Shown: in pieces, positions 33,720-42,627 of the stretch
How positions within the stretch are numbered: position 1 is the stretch's first letter
Layout: each line of letters starts with the position of its first letter
Assembly (NCBI RefSeq): GCF_039543385.1
Contig: NZ_BAABJQ010000001.1
Location: 248,001 to 312,000 of the forward strand
Origin: Rugosimonospora acidiphila
GTDB lineage: Bacteria > Actinomycetota > Actinomycetes > Mycobacteriales > Micromonosporaceae
Direction: 5' to 3'
Length of the DNA: 64,000 nt
Translations under genes and position numbers: made by a program
The notes under the pieces: generated by a model
Seen by the model: only the letters and a program-made list of their open reading frames with translations
Database searches by the model: none
What the model was told of the DNA's origin: nothing

Positions 33720-36527
33720 GTGCCACACGACGCTAAACGCCTGGTCATCGTCGAATCCCCGGCGAAGGCCAAGACGATCTCGGGCTACCTGGGCCCCGGG
33801 TATGTGGTTGAGGCGAGCCTGGGTCACGTGCGGGACCTGCCGCGTAACGCGGCGGATGTGCCGGCGAAGTATAAGTCGCTGCCCTGGGCCCGGTTGGGCG
33901 TGGATGTTGACAACGGTTTTACGCCGCTTTATGTGGTTTCCAGCGACCGGAAGCAGCAGATCACCCGGCTGATCAAGCTGGCCAAGGAGGTCGACGAGGT
34001 CTACCTGGCCACAGACGAGGACCGCGAGGGCGAGGCGATCGCCTGGCACCTGCTGGAGACGATCAAGCCCAAGGTGCCGGTCAAGCGGATGGTGTTCCAC
34101 GAGATCACGAAGCCGGCCATCCAGGCCGCCGTGGCCAGCCCGCGGGAAATCGACCGAGCCCTGGTCAACGCGTACGAGTACCGCCGGATCTTGGACCGGT
34201 TGTACGGGTACGAGGTCTCGCCGGTGCTGTGGAAGAAGGTCATGCCGCGGCTGTCGGCGGGCCGGGTGCAGTCGGTCGCCACCAGGATCGTGGTGGACCG
34301 CGAGAAGCAGCGGATGGCCTTCCGGTCGGCGGAGTACTGGGACATCGTGGCCGACCTCGCCCTGCTCGAGGCGGCCGAGGAGGGGCCTCGCGGCTTCTCC
34401 GCCACGCTGATCTCGCTCGATGGCGACCGGATCGCCACCGGCCGGGACTTCGAGCCGACCACCGGGCGCGCCCGGGGCGACGTGGTGCATCTGGACGAGG
34501 GCGCCGCGCGCGGGCTCGCCGGCCGGCTGGAGAACCGACCATTCAAGGTCGTCCGGGTTGAGGAGAAGCCGTACCGGCGCCGGCCGTACCCACCGTTCAT
34601 CACCTCCACGCTGCAGCAGGAGGCCGCTCGCAAGATGCGGTTCTCCTCCGCCCAGACCATGCGCACGGCCCAACGGCTGTACGAGAACGGTTACATCACC
34701 TACATGCGTACCGACTCGGTGAACCTCTCCGAGTCGGCGATCGCGGCGGCCCGTACCCAGGTCGCGGACCTGTACGGCGACCGGTTCGTGCCGCCGCAGC
34801 CGCGCCGGTACACCTCCAAGGTGAAGAACGCTCAGGAGGCGCACGAGGCCATCCGGCCGGCCGGGGACGCCTTCCGTACCCCCGGCGAGGTGGCCAACGA
34901 GCTGTCCGCCGAGGAGTTCAAGCTCTACGAGTTGATCTGGCGGCGCACGATCGCCTCGCAGATGACCGATGCGGTCGGTTCGTCCGTTTCGGTGCGCATC
35001 CGGGCGGTATCCACCACCAACGAGGAGTGCGACTTCGGCGCGACCGGTAAGACGATCACCGACCCCGGCTTCCTGCGCGCGTACGTCGAGTCCAGCGACG
35101 ACGAGGAGGCCGAGGCGGAGGACGCCGAGCGCCGGCTGCCGAACCTGGTCAAGGACCAGGCGCTGCGCGGCGACCGGCTCAACCCGGTCGGGCACACCAC
35201 CCAGCCGCCGGCCCGCTACACCGAAGCCTCGCTGGTCAAGGCGCTGGAGGAGCTGGGCATCGGCCGGCCCTCCACCTACGCCAACATCATGGCCACCATC
35301 CAGGACCGCGGGTACGTGTTCAAACGCGGCCAGGCGCTGATCCCGTCGTTCACCGCGTTCGCGGTGACCAACCTGCTCGAGGGGCACTTCCCCCGGCTGG
35401 TGGACTACCAGTTCACCGCCTCCATGGAGGACGAGCTGGACGACATCGCCGACGGCGAGCACTCGGCGCTGGAGTTTCTGACCGCCTTCTACTTCGGCGG
35501 CCTCGGCGAGGAGGGCTCGATCGCCCGCGCCGGTGGCCTGAAGAAGATGGTCACCGAGAACCTCGGCGAGATCGACGCCCGCGGGGTCAACTCGATCCCG
35601 CTGTTCCGCGACGACGCCGGCCGCGACGTGGTGGTGCGGGTCGGCCGGTACGGGCCGTACCTGCAGCGCACCCTGCCGGGCGAGGAGCCGGGCGAGGACG
35701 ACCGGGCGTCGCTGCCCGAGGGCATGGCCCCGGACGAGCTGAACCCGCCAAAGGTCGACGAGCTGTTCCTGGGCGGCGGCGGCGAGCGGAAGCTGGGCGA
35801 GCACCCGGAGACCGGCGAGCCGGTCGTGATCAAGTCCGGCCGGTTCGGCCCGTACGTGTCCAGCGGGGAGCGCAACGCGTCCCTGCTGCGTACCCAGACC
35901 CCGGACGGGGTGTCGCTGGCCGACGCGCTGCGGCTGCTGTCCCTGCCCCGGCTGCTGGGCGCCGACCCGGCGGGCGCGGAGGTGTTCGCGGGCGCGGGCC
36001 GGTACGGGCCCTACGTGAAGCGGGGCGACGAGTACCGGTCGCTGGCCGATGAGTCGCAGCTGTTCACGGTGAGCCTGGACGAGGCGCTGACGCTGCTCGC
36101 GGCGCCGAAGACCAGGCAGCGCCGGGCCGCCGCACCGCCGCTGCGGGAGTTGGGGCCCGACCCGCTGACCGAGAAGCCGCTAGTGATCAAGGACGGCCGG
36201 TTCGGCCCGTACGTGACCGACGGCGAGACCAACGCGTCGCTGCGGCGGGGCCAGACGCCCGAGACGCTGTCGGTGGAGCAGGGCTCGGAGATGCTGGCCG
36301 AGAAGCGGGCCAAGGGCCCCGCGCCCAAGAAGGCGACCGCCAAGAAGGCCGCCCCGGCGAAGAAGCAGACCGCGGCCGAGACGAAGGGCACCGCGGCGAA
36401 GAACACCACCGCGAAGAAGGCCACCGCGGCCAAGAAGAGCGCGGCGGCCAAGAAGACGGCCACCAAGAAGGCCGCGCCGGCCAAGGCGACGGCCGCGAAG
36501 AAGGCCACGGCCAAGAAGACGACCTGA
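33720..36527 (+). CDS. topA: DNA topoisomerase I
   Basis: A 935-residue type IA topoisomerase that relaxes negative supercoils. The Toprim domain shows VIVESPAKAKTISGYLG at the N-terminus and the acidic triad ATDEDREGEAIAWHL near residue 98. The active-site tyrosine lies in YITYMRTDSVNLSESA (about residue 327). Three Toprim-C-terminal-type repeats follow (RFGPYV and RYGPYV boxes near 640, 700, 760 and 825). The last 80 residues are a Lys/Ala-rich tail of AKKA/APAKK units, the actinobacterial substitute for zinc fingers that raises DNA affinity. The start is the GTG at 33720. A bidirectional terminator follows directly. Confidence 0.98.
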   Translation: MPHDAKRLVIVESPAKAKTISGYLGPGYVVEASLGHVRDLPRNAADVPAKYKSLPWARLGVDVDNGFTPLYVVSSDRKQQITRLIKLAKEVDEVYLATDEDREGEAIAWHLLETIKPKVPVKRMVFHEITKPAIQAAVASPREIDRALVNAYEYRRILDRLYGYEVSPVLWKKVMPRLSAGRVQSVATRIVVDREKQRMAFRSAEYWDIVADLALLEAAEEGPRGFSATLISLDGDRIATGRDFEPTTGRARGDVVHLDEGAARGLAGRLENRPFKVVRVEEKPYRRRPYPPFITSTLQQEAARKMRFSSAQTMRTAQRLYENGYITYMRTDSVNLSESAIAAARTQVADLYGDRFVPPQPRRYTSKVKNAQEAHEAIRPAGDAFRTPGEVANELSAEEFKLYELIWRRTIASQMTDAVGSSVSVRIRAVSTTNEECDFGATGKTITDPGFLRAYVESSDDEEAEAEDAERRLPNLVKDQALRGDRLNPVGHTTQPPARYTEASLVKALEELGIGRPSTYANIMATIQDRGYVFKRGQALIPSFTAFAVTNLLEGHFPRLVDYQFTASMEDELDDIADGEHSALEFLTAFYFGGLGEEGSIARAGGLKKMVTENLGEIDARGVNSIPLFRDDAGRDVVVRVGRYGPYLQRTLPGEEPGEDDRASLPEGMAPDELNPPKVDELFLGGGGERKLGEHPETGEPVVIKSGRFGPYVSSGERNASLLRTQTPDGVSLADALRLLSLPRLLGADPAGAEVFAGAGRYGPYVKRGDEYRSLADESQLFTVSLDEALTLLAAPKTRQRRAAAPPLRELGPDPLTEKPLVIKDGRFGPYVTDGETNASLRRGQTPETLSVEQGSEMLAEKRAKGPAPKKATAKKAAPAKKQTAAETKGTAAKNTTAKKATAAKKSAAAKKTATKKAAPAKATAAKKATAKKTT

Positions 36528-36530
36528 GTC

Positions 36531-36583
36531 CCGACCGGTCTGGGTCGTCGCGCGGGCGCCAAGCGCCGAGCCAGACCGGTCGG
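36531..36583. terminator. Bidirectional terminator between topA and the oxidase
   Basis: Perfect 13-base arms CCGACCGGTCTGG (36531-36543) and CCAGACCGGTCGG (36571-36583) enclose a 27-base loop with its own GC-rich hairpin (GGGCGC/GCGCC). It fits the two convergent gene ends only four and nine bases away. Confidence 0.75.
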
Positions 36584-36591
36584 AGTCGGGG

Positions 36592-37893
36592 TCAGTCGCC
36601 CAGGACCCTCGACGTGTACGCGTTGGCGAAGACCCGCCCGGGGTCGAGTTCGTCGCGTACCGCCAGGAAGTCGTCGAAGCGCGGGTACTCCGGGCGCAGG
36701 TCGTCACGGCTGCGCCAGTGCATCTTGCCCCAGTGTGGCCGGCCGCCGAGCCCCTCGGCGACCTGCTCGAACGCCCGGAAGTATGGCTCGTGCGGCATGC
36801 CGACGTACTGATGGATCGCGATGTACGCGTTGTCCCGCCCGTACCCGTGGGACAGCCAGATGTCGTCGGCCGCCGATACCCGGATCTCGACCGGAAAGAT
36901 GATCTTGAACGGCAGGCCCTCGACCACCTTCCGCAGCCCCTCGAACGCCTCGGGCAGCGCGGCGCGGGGTATCCCGTACTCCATTTCCATGAACCGCACG
37001 CGCCGTGGCGTGCAGAACACCTCGTGGGACGGGCCCGTGTAGACCCTCGGAGTCAGCGCCCGGGCCTCGATGGCGGTGATCCCCGGCACCAGGGCCGGCA
37101 CCGCCCGGCCGACCCGGCAGGCCCCGGCGAACACCGTGTTGGACAGGAAGTCGTCGTCCAACCAGCCGCGCAGCCGGCCCAGCGGCCGGTCGTGCGCGGG
37201 CACCCGGTTGTTGCGCTTGGTCTGCACCCGGTCGGTGTACGGGAACCAGTACATCTCGAAATGATCATTGCCCTCGACGTGCTCGGTGAGTCCGGCGAAC
37301 ACGTCGGCCAGGCGCTCCGGGCGCTCCTCGGCGCACAGCGTGAACGCGTCCACGCAGCGCAGCGTCACCTCGGTCAGCACGCCGAGGGCGCCGATCCCGA
37401 CCCGGGCGGCCCGGAACACCTCCGGGCGCTCGGTCGGCGAGCACCGGATCACCGTGCCGTCCCCGGCGACCAGGGTCAGCGCCTCGACGAAGGTGGCCAG
37501 GCAGCCCAGCCGGGCACCGGTGCCGTGAGTACCGGTGGAGATCGCGCCGGCGATCGTCTGGGTGTCGATGTCGCCCAGGTTGGGCATGGCCAACCCGTGT
37601 CCGGCCAGCACCCGGTTGAGTACCCGCAGCGGCATGCCGGCCTGCACGGTGACCAGCCGCGAGGCCGGATCGAGCGAGATCAGACCGGCCAGGCGGTCGA
37701 GCTCCACCCGGATCCCATCGGCCGCGGCGGCCGGGGTGAAGGAGTGCCCGGCGCCGGCCGCCTTGACGGTCAGCCCCTCATCGGCGGCGGCTCGAATCAC
37801 TGCGGATACCTCGTCCACGCTCGCCGGATGGGCCACCCGAACGGCCTCCGCGCGCTGGTTGCCGGCCCAGTTTCGCCATTCGTTGACGCTCAT
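36592..37893 (-). CDS. FAD-linked sugar-1,4-lactone oxidase (L-gulono/D-arabinono type)
   Basis: A 433-residue vanillyl-alcohol-oxidase-family flavoprotein. The FAD-binding domain runs from about residue 10 to 180 with GAGHSFTPAA. The His of GHS is the usual covalent-FAD residue, and STGTHGTGARLG is the pyrophosphate loop. The C-terminal aldonolactone-oxidase domain contains HWGKMHW near residue 405, the catalytic H-W-x-K motif of this family. Related enzymes oxidise aldono-lactones in ascorbate-like pathways. Actinobacterial homologues have uncertain physiological substrates. ATG at 37893 follows GCGAGGAG. It is divergent from a TetR regulator that may control it. Confidence 0.9.
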   Translation of the reverse strand: MSVNEWRNWAGNQRAEAVRVAHPASVDEVSAVIRAAADEGLTVKAAGAGHSFTPAAAADGIRVELDRLAGLISLDPASRLVTVQAGMPLRVLNRVLAGHGLAMPNLGDIDTQTIAGAISTGTHGTGARLGCLATFVEALTLVAGDGTVIRCSPTERPEVFRAARVGIGALGVLTEVTLRCVDAFTLCAEERPERLADVFAGLTEHVEGNDHFEMYWFPYTDRVQTKRNNRVPAHDRPLGRLRGWLDDDFLSNTVFAGACRVGRAVPALVPGITAIEARALTPRVYTGPSHEVFCTPRRVRFMEMEYGIPRAALPEAFEGLRKVVEGLPFKIIFPVEIRVSAADDIWLSHGYGRDNAYIAIHQYVGMPHEPYFRAFEQVAEGLGGRPHWGKMHWRSRDDLRPEYPRFDDFLAVRDELDPGRVFANAYTSRVLGD

Positions 37894-38041
37894 CGAGGCT
37901 CCTCGCTCCATGAACTCGCGCAATCTGCGGCGTTTTAAAGCCGAACAGGGCACTTCGAGCCCGCCTCGGCATCGTTGCTCTGAGTAGATTTGACATCAAG
38001 TGGCATGATCGCCCGTAGCCGCGAGAGGGGTGGCGCGCACA

Positions 38042-38677
38042 GTGACGACCGAGGCCTCCAGCCGGCCGCTGCGTCGCGTTCCGGTACAGGAACGAAGTGT
38101 CGCGCGGGTTAAGCGAATGCTGGATGCGTGCGCCGAGCTGGTCGACGAGATCGGGTACGAGGCGTTGACGACCACACTGCTCGCCGAGCGGGCCGGGGTC
38201 GCCATCGGCTCGGTGTACCAGTTCTTCCCGGACAAGCGGGCGATAGTGCAGGCGTTGACCCTGCGCAATCTTGAGGGTTATCTGCAGCGGATCAGCTCCC
38301 GCTTCGCGGATACCCAGTTCACTCACTGGTGGGACGTCGTGGACGCGGCGATCGACGAGTACATCTCGATGCATCGCTCGGTACCAGGCTTCCGGACCCT
38401 GCACTTCGGCGACGTGGTGGACGTGCACCTGCTCGACGAGGAGCGGGACAACAACACGATCATCGCCGAACAGCTCGCCGGGCTGCTGGTGGACCATTTC
38501 GGTGCGGCGTCCGGCCCGCGGCTGGACTTCGCGCTCGGGGTGGCGGTCGAGGCCGGCGACGCGCTCATCAAGCTGGCCTTCCGGCGCGATCCGGACGGCG
38601 ACCCGGCGGTTCTGGCCGAGGCCAAGGCGTTGATCCGGGAGTACCTGTACCGCCACGTCAACACCATCTCCCGCTGA
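38042..38677 (+). CDS. TetR-family transcriptional regulator
   Basis: A 211-residue TetR protein. The helix-turn-helix spans about residues 22-68 (LTTTLLAERAGVAIGSVYQF, then FPDKRAIVQAL). The C-terminal ligand domain contains a WWDVVDAAIDEYISMHRSVPG segment. A TTGACA box lies at 37990-37995. GTG at 38042 is chosen because the GAGAGGGG ribosome binding site directly abuts the GTG at 38030. It is divergent from the lactone oxidase with a 148-base shared region and is a reasonable candidate for its control; that link is inference. Confidence 0.85.
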   Translation: MTTEASSRPLRRVPVQERSVARVKRMLDACAELVDEIGYEALTTTLLAERAGVAIGSVYQFFPDKRAIVQALTLRNLEGYLQRISSRFADTQFTHWWDVVDAAIDEYISMHRSVPGFRTLHFGDVVDVHLLDEERDNNTIIAEQLAGLLVDHFGAASGPRLDFALGVAVEAGDALIKLAFRRDPDGDPAVLAEAKALIREYLYRHVNTISR

Positions 38678-38726
38678 GTGGGTGAGCCGGACCGGGCCCG
38701 GAGGGGTCCGGCCCGGCCGGTGACGA

Positions 38727-38751
38727 GTCCGCGCCGGACCCCGGCGCGGAC
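38727..38751. terminator. Terminator between convergent tetR and the racemase-like gene
   Basis: An 11-base perfect stem (GTCCGCGCCGG with CCGGCGCGGAC) around a 3-base loop ACC. A second hairpin with GGACC/GGTCC arms precedes it. It lies in the 92-base gap of two convergent genes. Confidence 0.7.
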
Positions 38752-38769
38752 TTCCGCGTGCCCCGCGTC

Positions 38770-39990
38770 CTAGAGGAACGTCCGGGACTCGCCGCGGTAG
38801 CTGGGGACCACTCCGACGACCCGGTCGCCGGACACGAGGTGCACCACGTCCACGTGTTCGCACAGCTCACCGGCCTTGGCGTGGCGGAACCAGACCCGGT
38901 CACCGACCCGCAGCGCGTCGGCGCGGGCGCCGGTCAGCGGCGTCTGCACCTCGCCGGCGCCCTCGGTGCCGATCAGCGACAGCCCGCCGGGCAGCCAGGG
39001 GACCGGCTGCCGGCTGCGGCTGGTCTCGCCCGAGGCGATCCAGCCGCCACCGAGCACGGTGGCGATCCCCGGCGCCGGGCGGCGCACCACCGGCAGCGCG
39101 AAGAACGCCGCCGGCGTGGGCCGCCACGCCCGGTACCCATCGAACAGCGCCGGCCCGTACAGCCCCGACCCGGCGGTCACCTCGGTCACCGCCGGGTCCG
39201 CGGCGGTCGCGGCCACGCTGCCGGTACCCCCGCCGTTGACGAACTCGAGATCGGCGTGCCGGCGTACCGCGGCCACCGCGGCGCCCCGGCGCCCGATCAG
39301 TTCGGGCATGGAGCGGCGCTGCATGAACCGGATCGCGGCGCCCCGGGCCCGCTGCCCGCCGGGCGCGTCCCCGAGTCCGGCGATCTGTGCCTCGTAGGAC
39401 ATCACCCCGACCAGCCGGTATCCGGTGCGGCGGGCCACCTCGGCGGCCAGCGCGCCGGCCTGTTCCGGCGTGTGTATCGGCGAGCGGCGCACGCCGATGT
39501 GTAGCCGGTCGCCGACCGGTCGCCACGAGGCGTCCAGCTCGACGCAGAGCCGGATGGTCTGCCCGCCGGCGCCGCCGCCGAGCGCCGCGTCGATGAAGTC
39601 GAGTTGGTCGGTGCTGTCGACCATGAGCGTGATCGAGGCGGCCAACTCCGCATCGCCGGCCAGGGCGCGCAGCGCCTCGCGGTCGGTGGTTGGATATCCA
39701 ATCAGCACGTCGTCGCTGACCCCGGTCTGGACCAGCCACTGGGCCTCGGCCAGGGTGAACGCCATGACCCCCCGCCAGCCCGGCATGGCAAGCGCCCGGC
39801 CGAGCAGGTGACGGCAGCGCACCGACTTGCTGGCCACCCGCAGCGGCTTGCCCGCCGAGCGCTTGACCAGCTCGGTGGCGTTGGCGTCGAAGGCATCGAG
39901 ATCGACGATCGCGAACGGCGGTTCGAGCCCGACAGTGGCGTCGTTGTAGCGCTTGAGCAGGGCATCCCGCCCGGATGTTGCGTAGGACAC
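38770..39990 (-). CDS. PLP-dependent alanine racemase/D-threonine aldolase-like protein
   Basis: A 406-residue fold-type III PLP enzyme. The PLP-binding lysine is in KPLRVASKSVRCRHLL near residue 45. The barrel continues through AFTLAEAQWLV and the conserved MSYEAQIAGLG and FVNGGGTGS segments of the family, which hold the cofactor phosphate. The C-terminal domain lacks the clear H-x-C metal pair of D-threonine aldolases (VPSYRGES in its place). These are often called amino-acid deaminase/aldolase in actinobacteria. Start GTG at 39990 is favoured; GTG at 39999 is possible. The substrate amino acid is unknown. Confidence 0.83.
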   Translation of the reverse strand: MSYATSGRDALLKRYNDATVGLEPPFAIVDLDAFDANATELVKRSAGKPLRVASKSVRCRHLLGRALAMPGWRGVMAFTLAEAQWLVQTGVSDDVLIGYPTTDREALRALAGDAELAASITLMVDSTDQLDFIDAALGGGAGGQTIRLCVELDASWRPVGDRLHIGVRRSPIHTPEQAGALAAEVARRTGYRLVGVMSYEAQIAGLGDAPGGQRARGAAIRFMQRRSMPELIGRRGAAVAAVRRHADLEFVNGGGTGSVAATAADPAVTEVTAGSGLYGPALFDGYRAWRPTPAAFFALPVVRRPAPGIATVLGGGWIASGETSRSRQPVPWLPGGLSLIGTEGAGEVQTPLTGARADALRVGDRVWFRHAKAGELCEHVDVVHLVSGDRVVGVVPSYRGESRTFL

Positions 39991-40263
39991 ATAAAGCACG
40001 CTAGCGGGTCGGTGTGGAACGCGAAATAGTCTCGCGTCGCTCCGGCGGGTCGCACCCCGATTTCGTACGGTTGGCACGCGTCGACAAAGGGGTATTCGAC
40101 ACGCCGCGCCGGTCTGTCCCGGACCGGTAGCCCGGCTACAGTGAACGCAATGGGAGCTGCTTGACAGCACGGCAGTGCGGAGGTTAGGGCCATCGGTACG
40201 ACGTCCGAGCCGCGGGGAGGGCGCACGGAAACGCCGGCTTCGCCCCCGCCATCGCCCGTCGAT

Positions 40264-42627
40264 TTGTCGGGAGCAGCCGCCTTAAGGGCAATTCTTAAGA
40301 TCCGGCCGTTCCGCCGGCTGTGGCTGGTACTCGGCTTCTCCTCGCTCGGTGACTGGCTCGGCCTGTTGGCCTCGGCGACCTTCGCCAAGGAGCAGGTCTC
40401 CGGCTCCGCCGCGCAGGGCGCCGCGTTCGGCTCGGTGGTCGCCGTGCGCATGCTGCCGGCGCTGGTCATGGGCCCGCTGGCCGGTGTGGTGGCGGACCGG
40501 TGGGACCGCCGGTACACGATGGTCGTCTGCGACATCGGCCGGTTCCTGCTGTTCGCCTCGATCCCCAGCGTCACCTTCTTCACCAGCGACTCGAAGCTGG
40601 TGGTGCTCTGGACGGCCGTGGCCACCTTCATGATCGAGACGCTCCAGATGGGCTGGGGGCCGGCCAAGGACGCCTCGGTGCCGAACCTGCTGCCCAAGGG
40701 GCGCCTGGAGTCGGCGAACCAGCTGACCCTGGCCACCACGTACGGCGTCACCCCGGTGCTGGCCGGCATCGTGCTCGCGAGCCTGAACACCCTGCTCGGG
40801 TCGGTGGTCCGCTCCACCGGGCACAGCCCGATCAACTCGTCGAACGTGGCCCTGTACTTCGACGCGCTGACCTTCCTGGCCACCGCGTTCACGGTGTTCT
40901 TCGGGATCAAGGAGATCAGCGGCCGGTCCGCCGCCCGCCGCGCCAAACAGGCGAGCATCTGGCGCGAGTTCCTCGCCGGCTGGGCGTACGTGGGCAAGAC
41001 GCCGCTCGTGCGCGGCCTGGTCCAGGGCATCCTGTGCGCCTTCGCGGTGGCCGGCGCCGTCGTCGGTACCGCCTCCTTCTACTCCCGGTCGCTGGGCGGC
41101 GGCGACTCCACGTTCTACATCCTGTTCGCGTTCCTGTTCATCGGTCTCGCGCTGGGCATCGTTGGCGGCCCGCGGCTGGTCGGCGAGTTGTCCCGGCGCC
41201 GCTGGTTCGGGCTGTCCATCGTGCTGGCCGCGTTGTCGGTGGCCGTTCTGGCCTTCGCCTGGCACCTGGTCATCGCCGTGGTCTTCGCGGTGGGTGTGGG
41301 CGTCGGCGCGGGCATGGCGCTGCTGGCCGGCACCACCCTGATGGGCCGGGAGATCAGCGACGATCTTCGCGGCCGGGTGTTCTCCTTCATCCAAGTGGGC
41401 ACCCAGCTGACCCTGCTGTTCAGCGTGTCCGTGACCTCGCTGATCACCGGCTTCGGCGGGTCCCGCCGGGTGCTGGGCATCCCGGTGTCGACCACCCGCC
41501 TGCTGCTGTTCGTGGCCGGTGTGGTCGGCGTGGCCGCGGGCATCGCGGCGCTGCGGCAGATGGACGACAAGAAGGGCGTACCGCTCTTCAAGGACCTCGT
41601 CGGCTCGATCCGGGGCCGCCCGCTGTCGCTGGCCGAACCGGCGCCGCGGGTCGGCCGGTTCATCGTGTTCGAGGGCGGCGAGGGTGCCGGCAAGTCGACC
41701 CAGGTGCAGCGGCTGGCCAACCGGCTGCGCGCGGAGGGCCACGACGTCGTGATCACCCGGGAGCCCGGCGCTACCGACGTCGGCGCCCGGATCCGCGGCC
41801 TGCTGCTCGATCCGGCGCCGGTGGACGGCGGACAGATCGCCCCGCGGGCCGAAGCGCTGCTGTACGCCGCCGACCGCGCGCACCACGTGGCCACCGTGGT
41901 GCGTCCGGCGCTGAACCGGGGTGCGGTGGTGATCAGCGATCGGTACGTCGACTCGTCGCTGGCCTATCAGGGCGCCGGCCGGACCCTGCCGGTCGACGAC
42001 GTGCGCTGGTTGTCCGGGTGGGCCACCGGTGGCCTGAAGCCCGACCTGGTCGTGCTGCTGGACGTCGACCCGAAGGTGGGGCTGGCGCGGGCCGGCCGCC
42101 GGTCCGGGCAGACCGACCGGCTGGAGGGCGAGGAACTGCCGTTCCACGAGCGGGTGCGGTACGCCTTCCTGGACCTCGCCGCGGCGGACCCGAACCGGTA
42201 CCTGGTGCTGGACGCGTCCCGGCCGCCCGAGGCGGTGGCCGGGATGGTCGCCGAACGGGTGGTGGGCATACTCGGACCGGCCCAGCCCGGGGCGGCGCAG
42301 CCGGAGCCGGGTCACGGCGAGGCCGAGCACCTCCGCCAGGCACCGGAGCCACGCCCGGAGGCCGAGCCGCGTCCGGAGGGCGAGGCGCGCCCTGAGGCCG
42401 AGGCGGGGGCCGGGCCGCAGCCGGCCGCGCCGAGCGAGGCCGTGGCGGGCGAGGCCGTGGTGGGCGACGGTGCCGCGGGTGAGAATGCGGCGGGCGTCGG
42501 TGCGACGGTCGAGGGTGCGGCGGTCGGCGGCGGCAACGCGGCCGGGGACACCGCGCCGGGCGGTCCCGAGCAGCCCACCAAGGTGCTCGAGGGTCCGCTG
42601 TCCGCCCTGGAGAGCAGGCCGTCGTGA
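40264..42627 (+). CDS. Bifunctional MFS transporter / thymidylate kinase fusion
   Basis: A 787-residue (or longer) fusion. Residues about 15-430 form a major-facilitator domain with roughly 12 helices (FRRLWLVLGFSSLGDWLGLL at the start). Residues 455-670 form a dTMP kinase: P-loop FEGGEGAGKST, the DR[YH] motif SDRYVDSSLAYQGAGR, and the lid RRSGQTDRLEGEELP. The last 115 residues are an Ala/Glu/Pro-rich disordered tail. This fusion is known in actinobacteria. Start is uncertain: the TTG at 40264 has no ribosome binding site. A GGAGG at 40179-40183 sits eight bases before an in-frame ATC at 40192, which would add 24 residues (TTSEPRGGRTETPASPPP). Confidence 0.93.
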   Translation: MSGAAALRAILKIRPFRRLWLVLGFSSLGDWLGLLASATFAKEQVSGSAAQGAAFGSVVAVRMLPALVMGPLAGVVADRWDRRYTMVVCDIGRFLLFASIPSVTFFTSDSKLVVLWTAVATFMIETLQMGWGPAKDASVPNLLPKGRLESANQLTLATTYGVTPVLAGIVLASLNTLLGSVVRSTGHSPINSSNVALYFDALTFLATAFTVFFGIKEISGRSAARRAKQASIWREFLAGWAYVGKTPLVRGLVQGILCAFAVAGAVVGTASFYSRSLGGGDSTFYILFAFLFIGLALGIVGGPRLVGELSRRRWFGLSIVLAALSVAVLAFAWHLVIAVVFAVGVGVGAGMALLAGTTLMGREISDDLRGRVFSFIQVGTQLTLLFSVSVTSLITGFGGSRRVLGIPVSTTRLLLFVAGVVGVAAGIAALRQMDDKKGVPLFKDLVGSIRGRPLSLAEPAPRVGRFIVFEGGEGAGKSTQVQRLANRLRAEGHDVVITREPGATDVGARIRGLLLDPAPVDGGQIAPRAEALLYAADRAHHVATVVRPALNRGAVVISDRYVDSSLAYQGAGRTLPVDDVRWLSGWATGGLKPDLVVLLDVDPKVGLARAGRRSGQTDRLEGEELPFHERVRYAFLDLAAADPNRYLVLDASRPPEAVAGMVAERVVGILGPAQPGAAQPEPGHGEAEHLRQAPEPRPEAEPRPEGEARPEAEAGAGPQPAAPSEAVAGEAVVGDGAAGENAAGVGATVEGAAVGGGNAAGDTAPGGPEQPTKVLEGPLSALESRPS

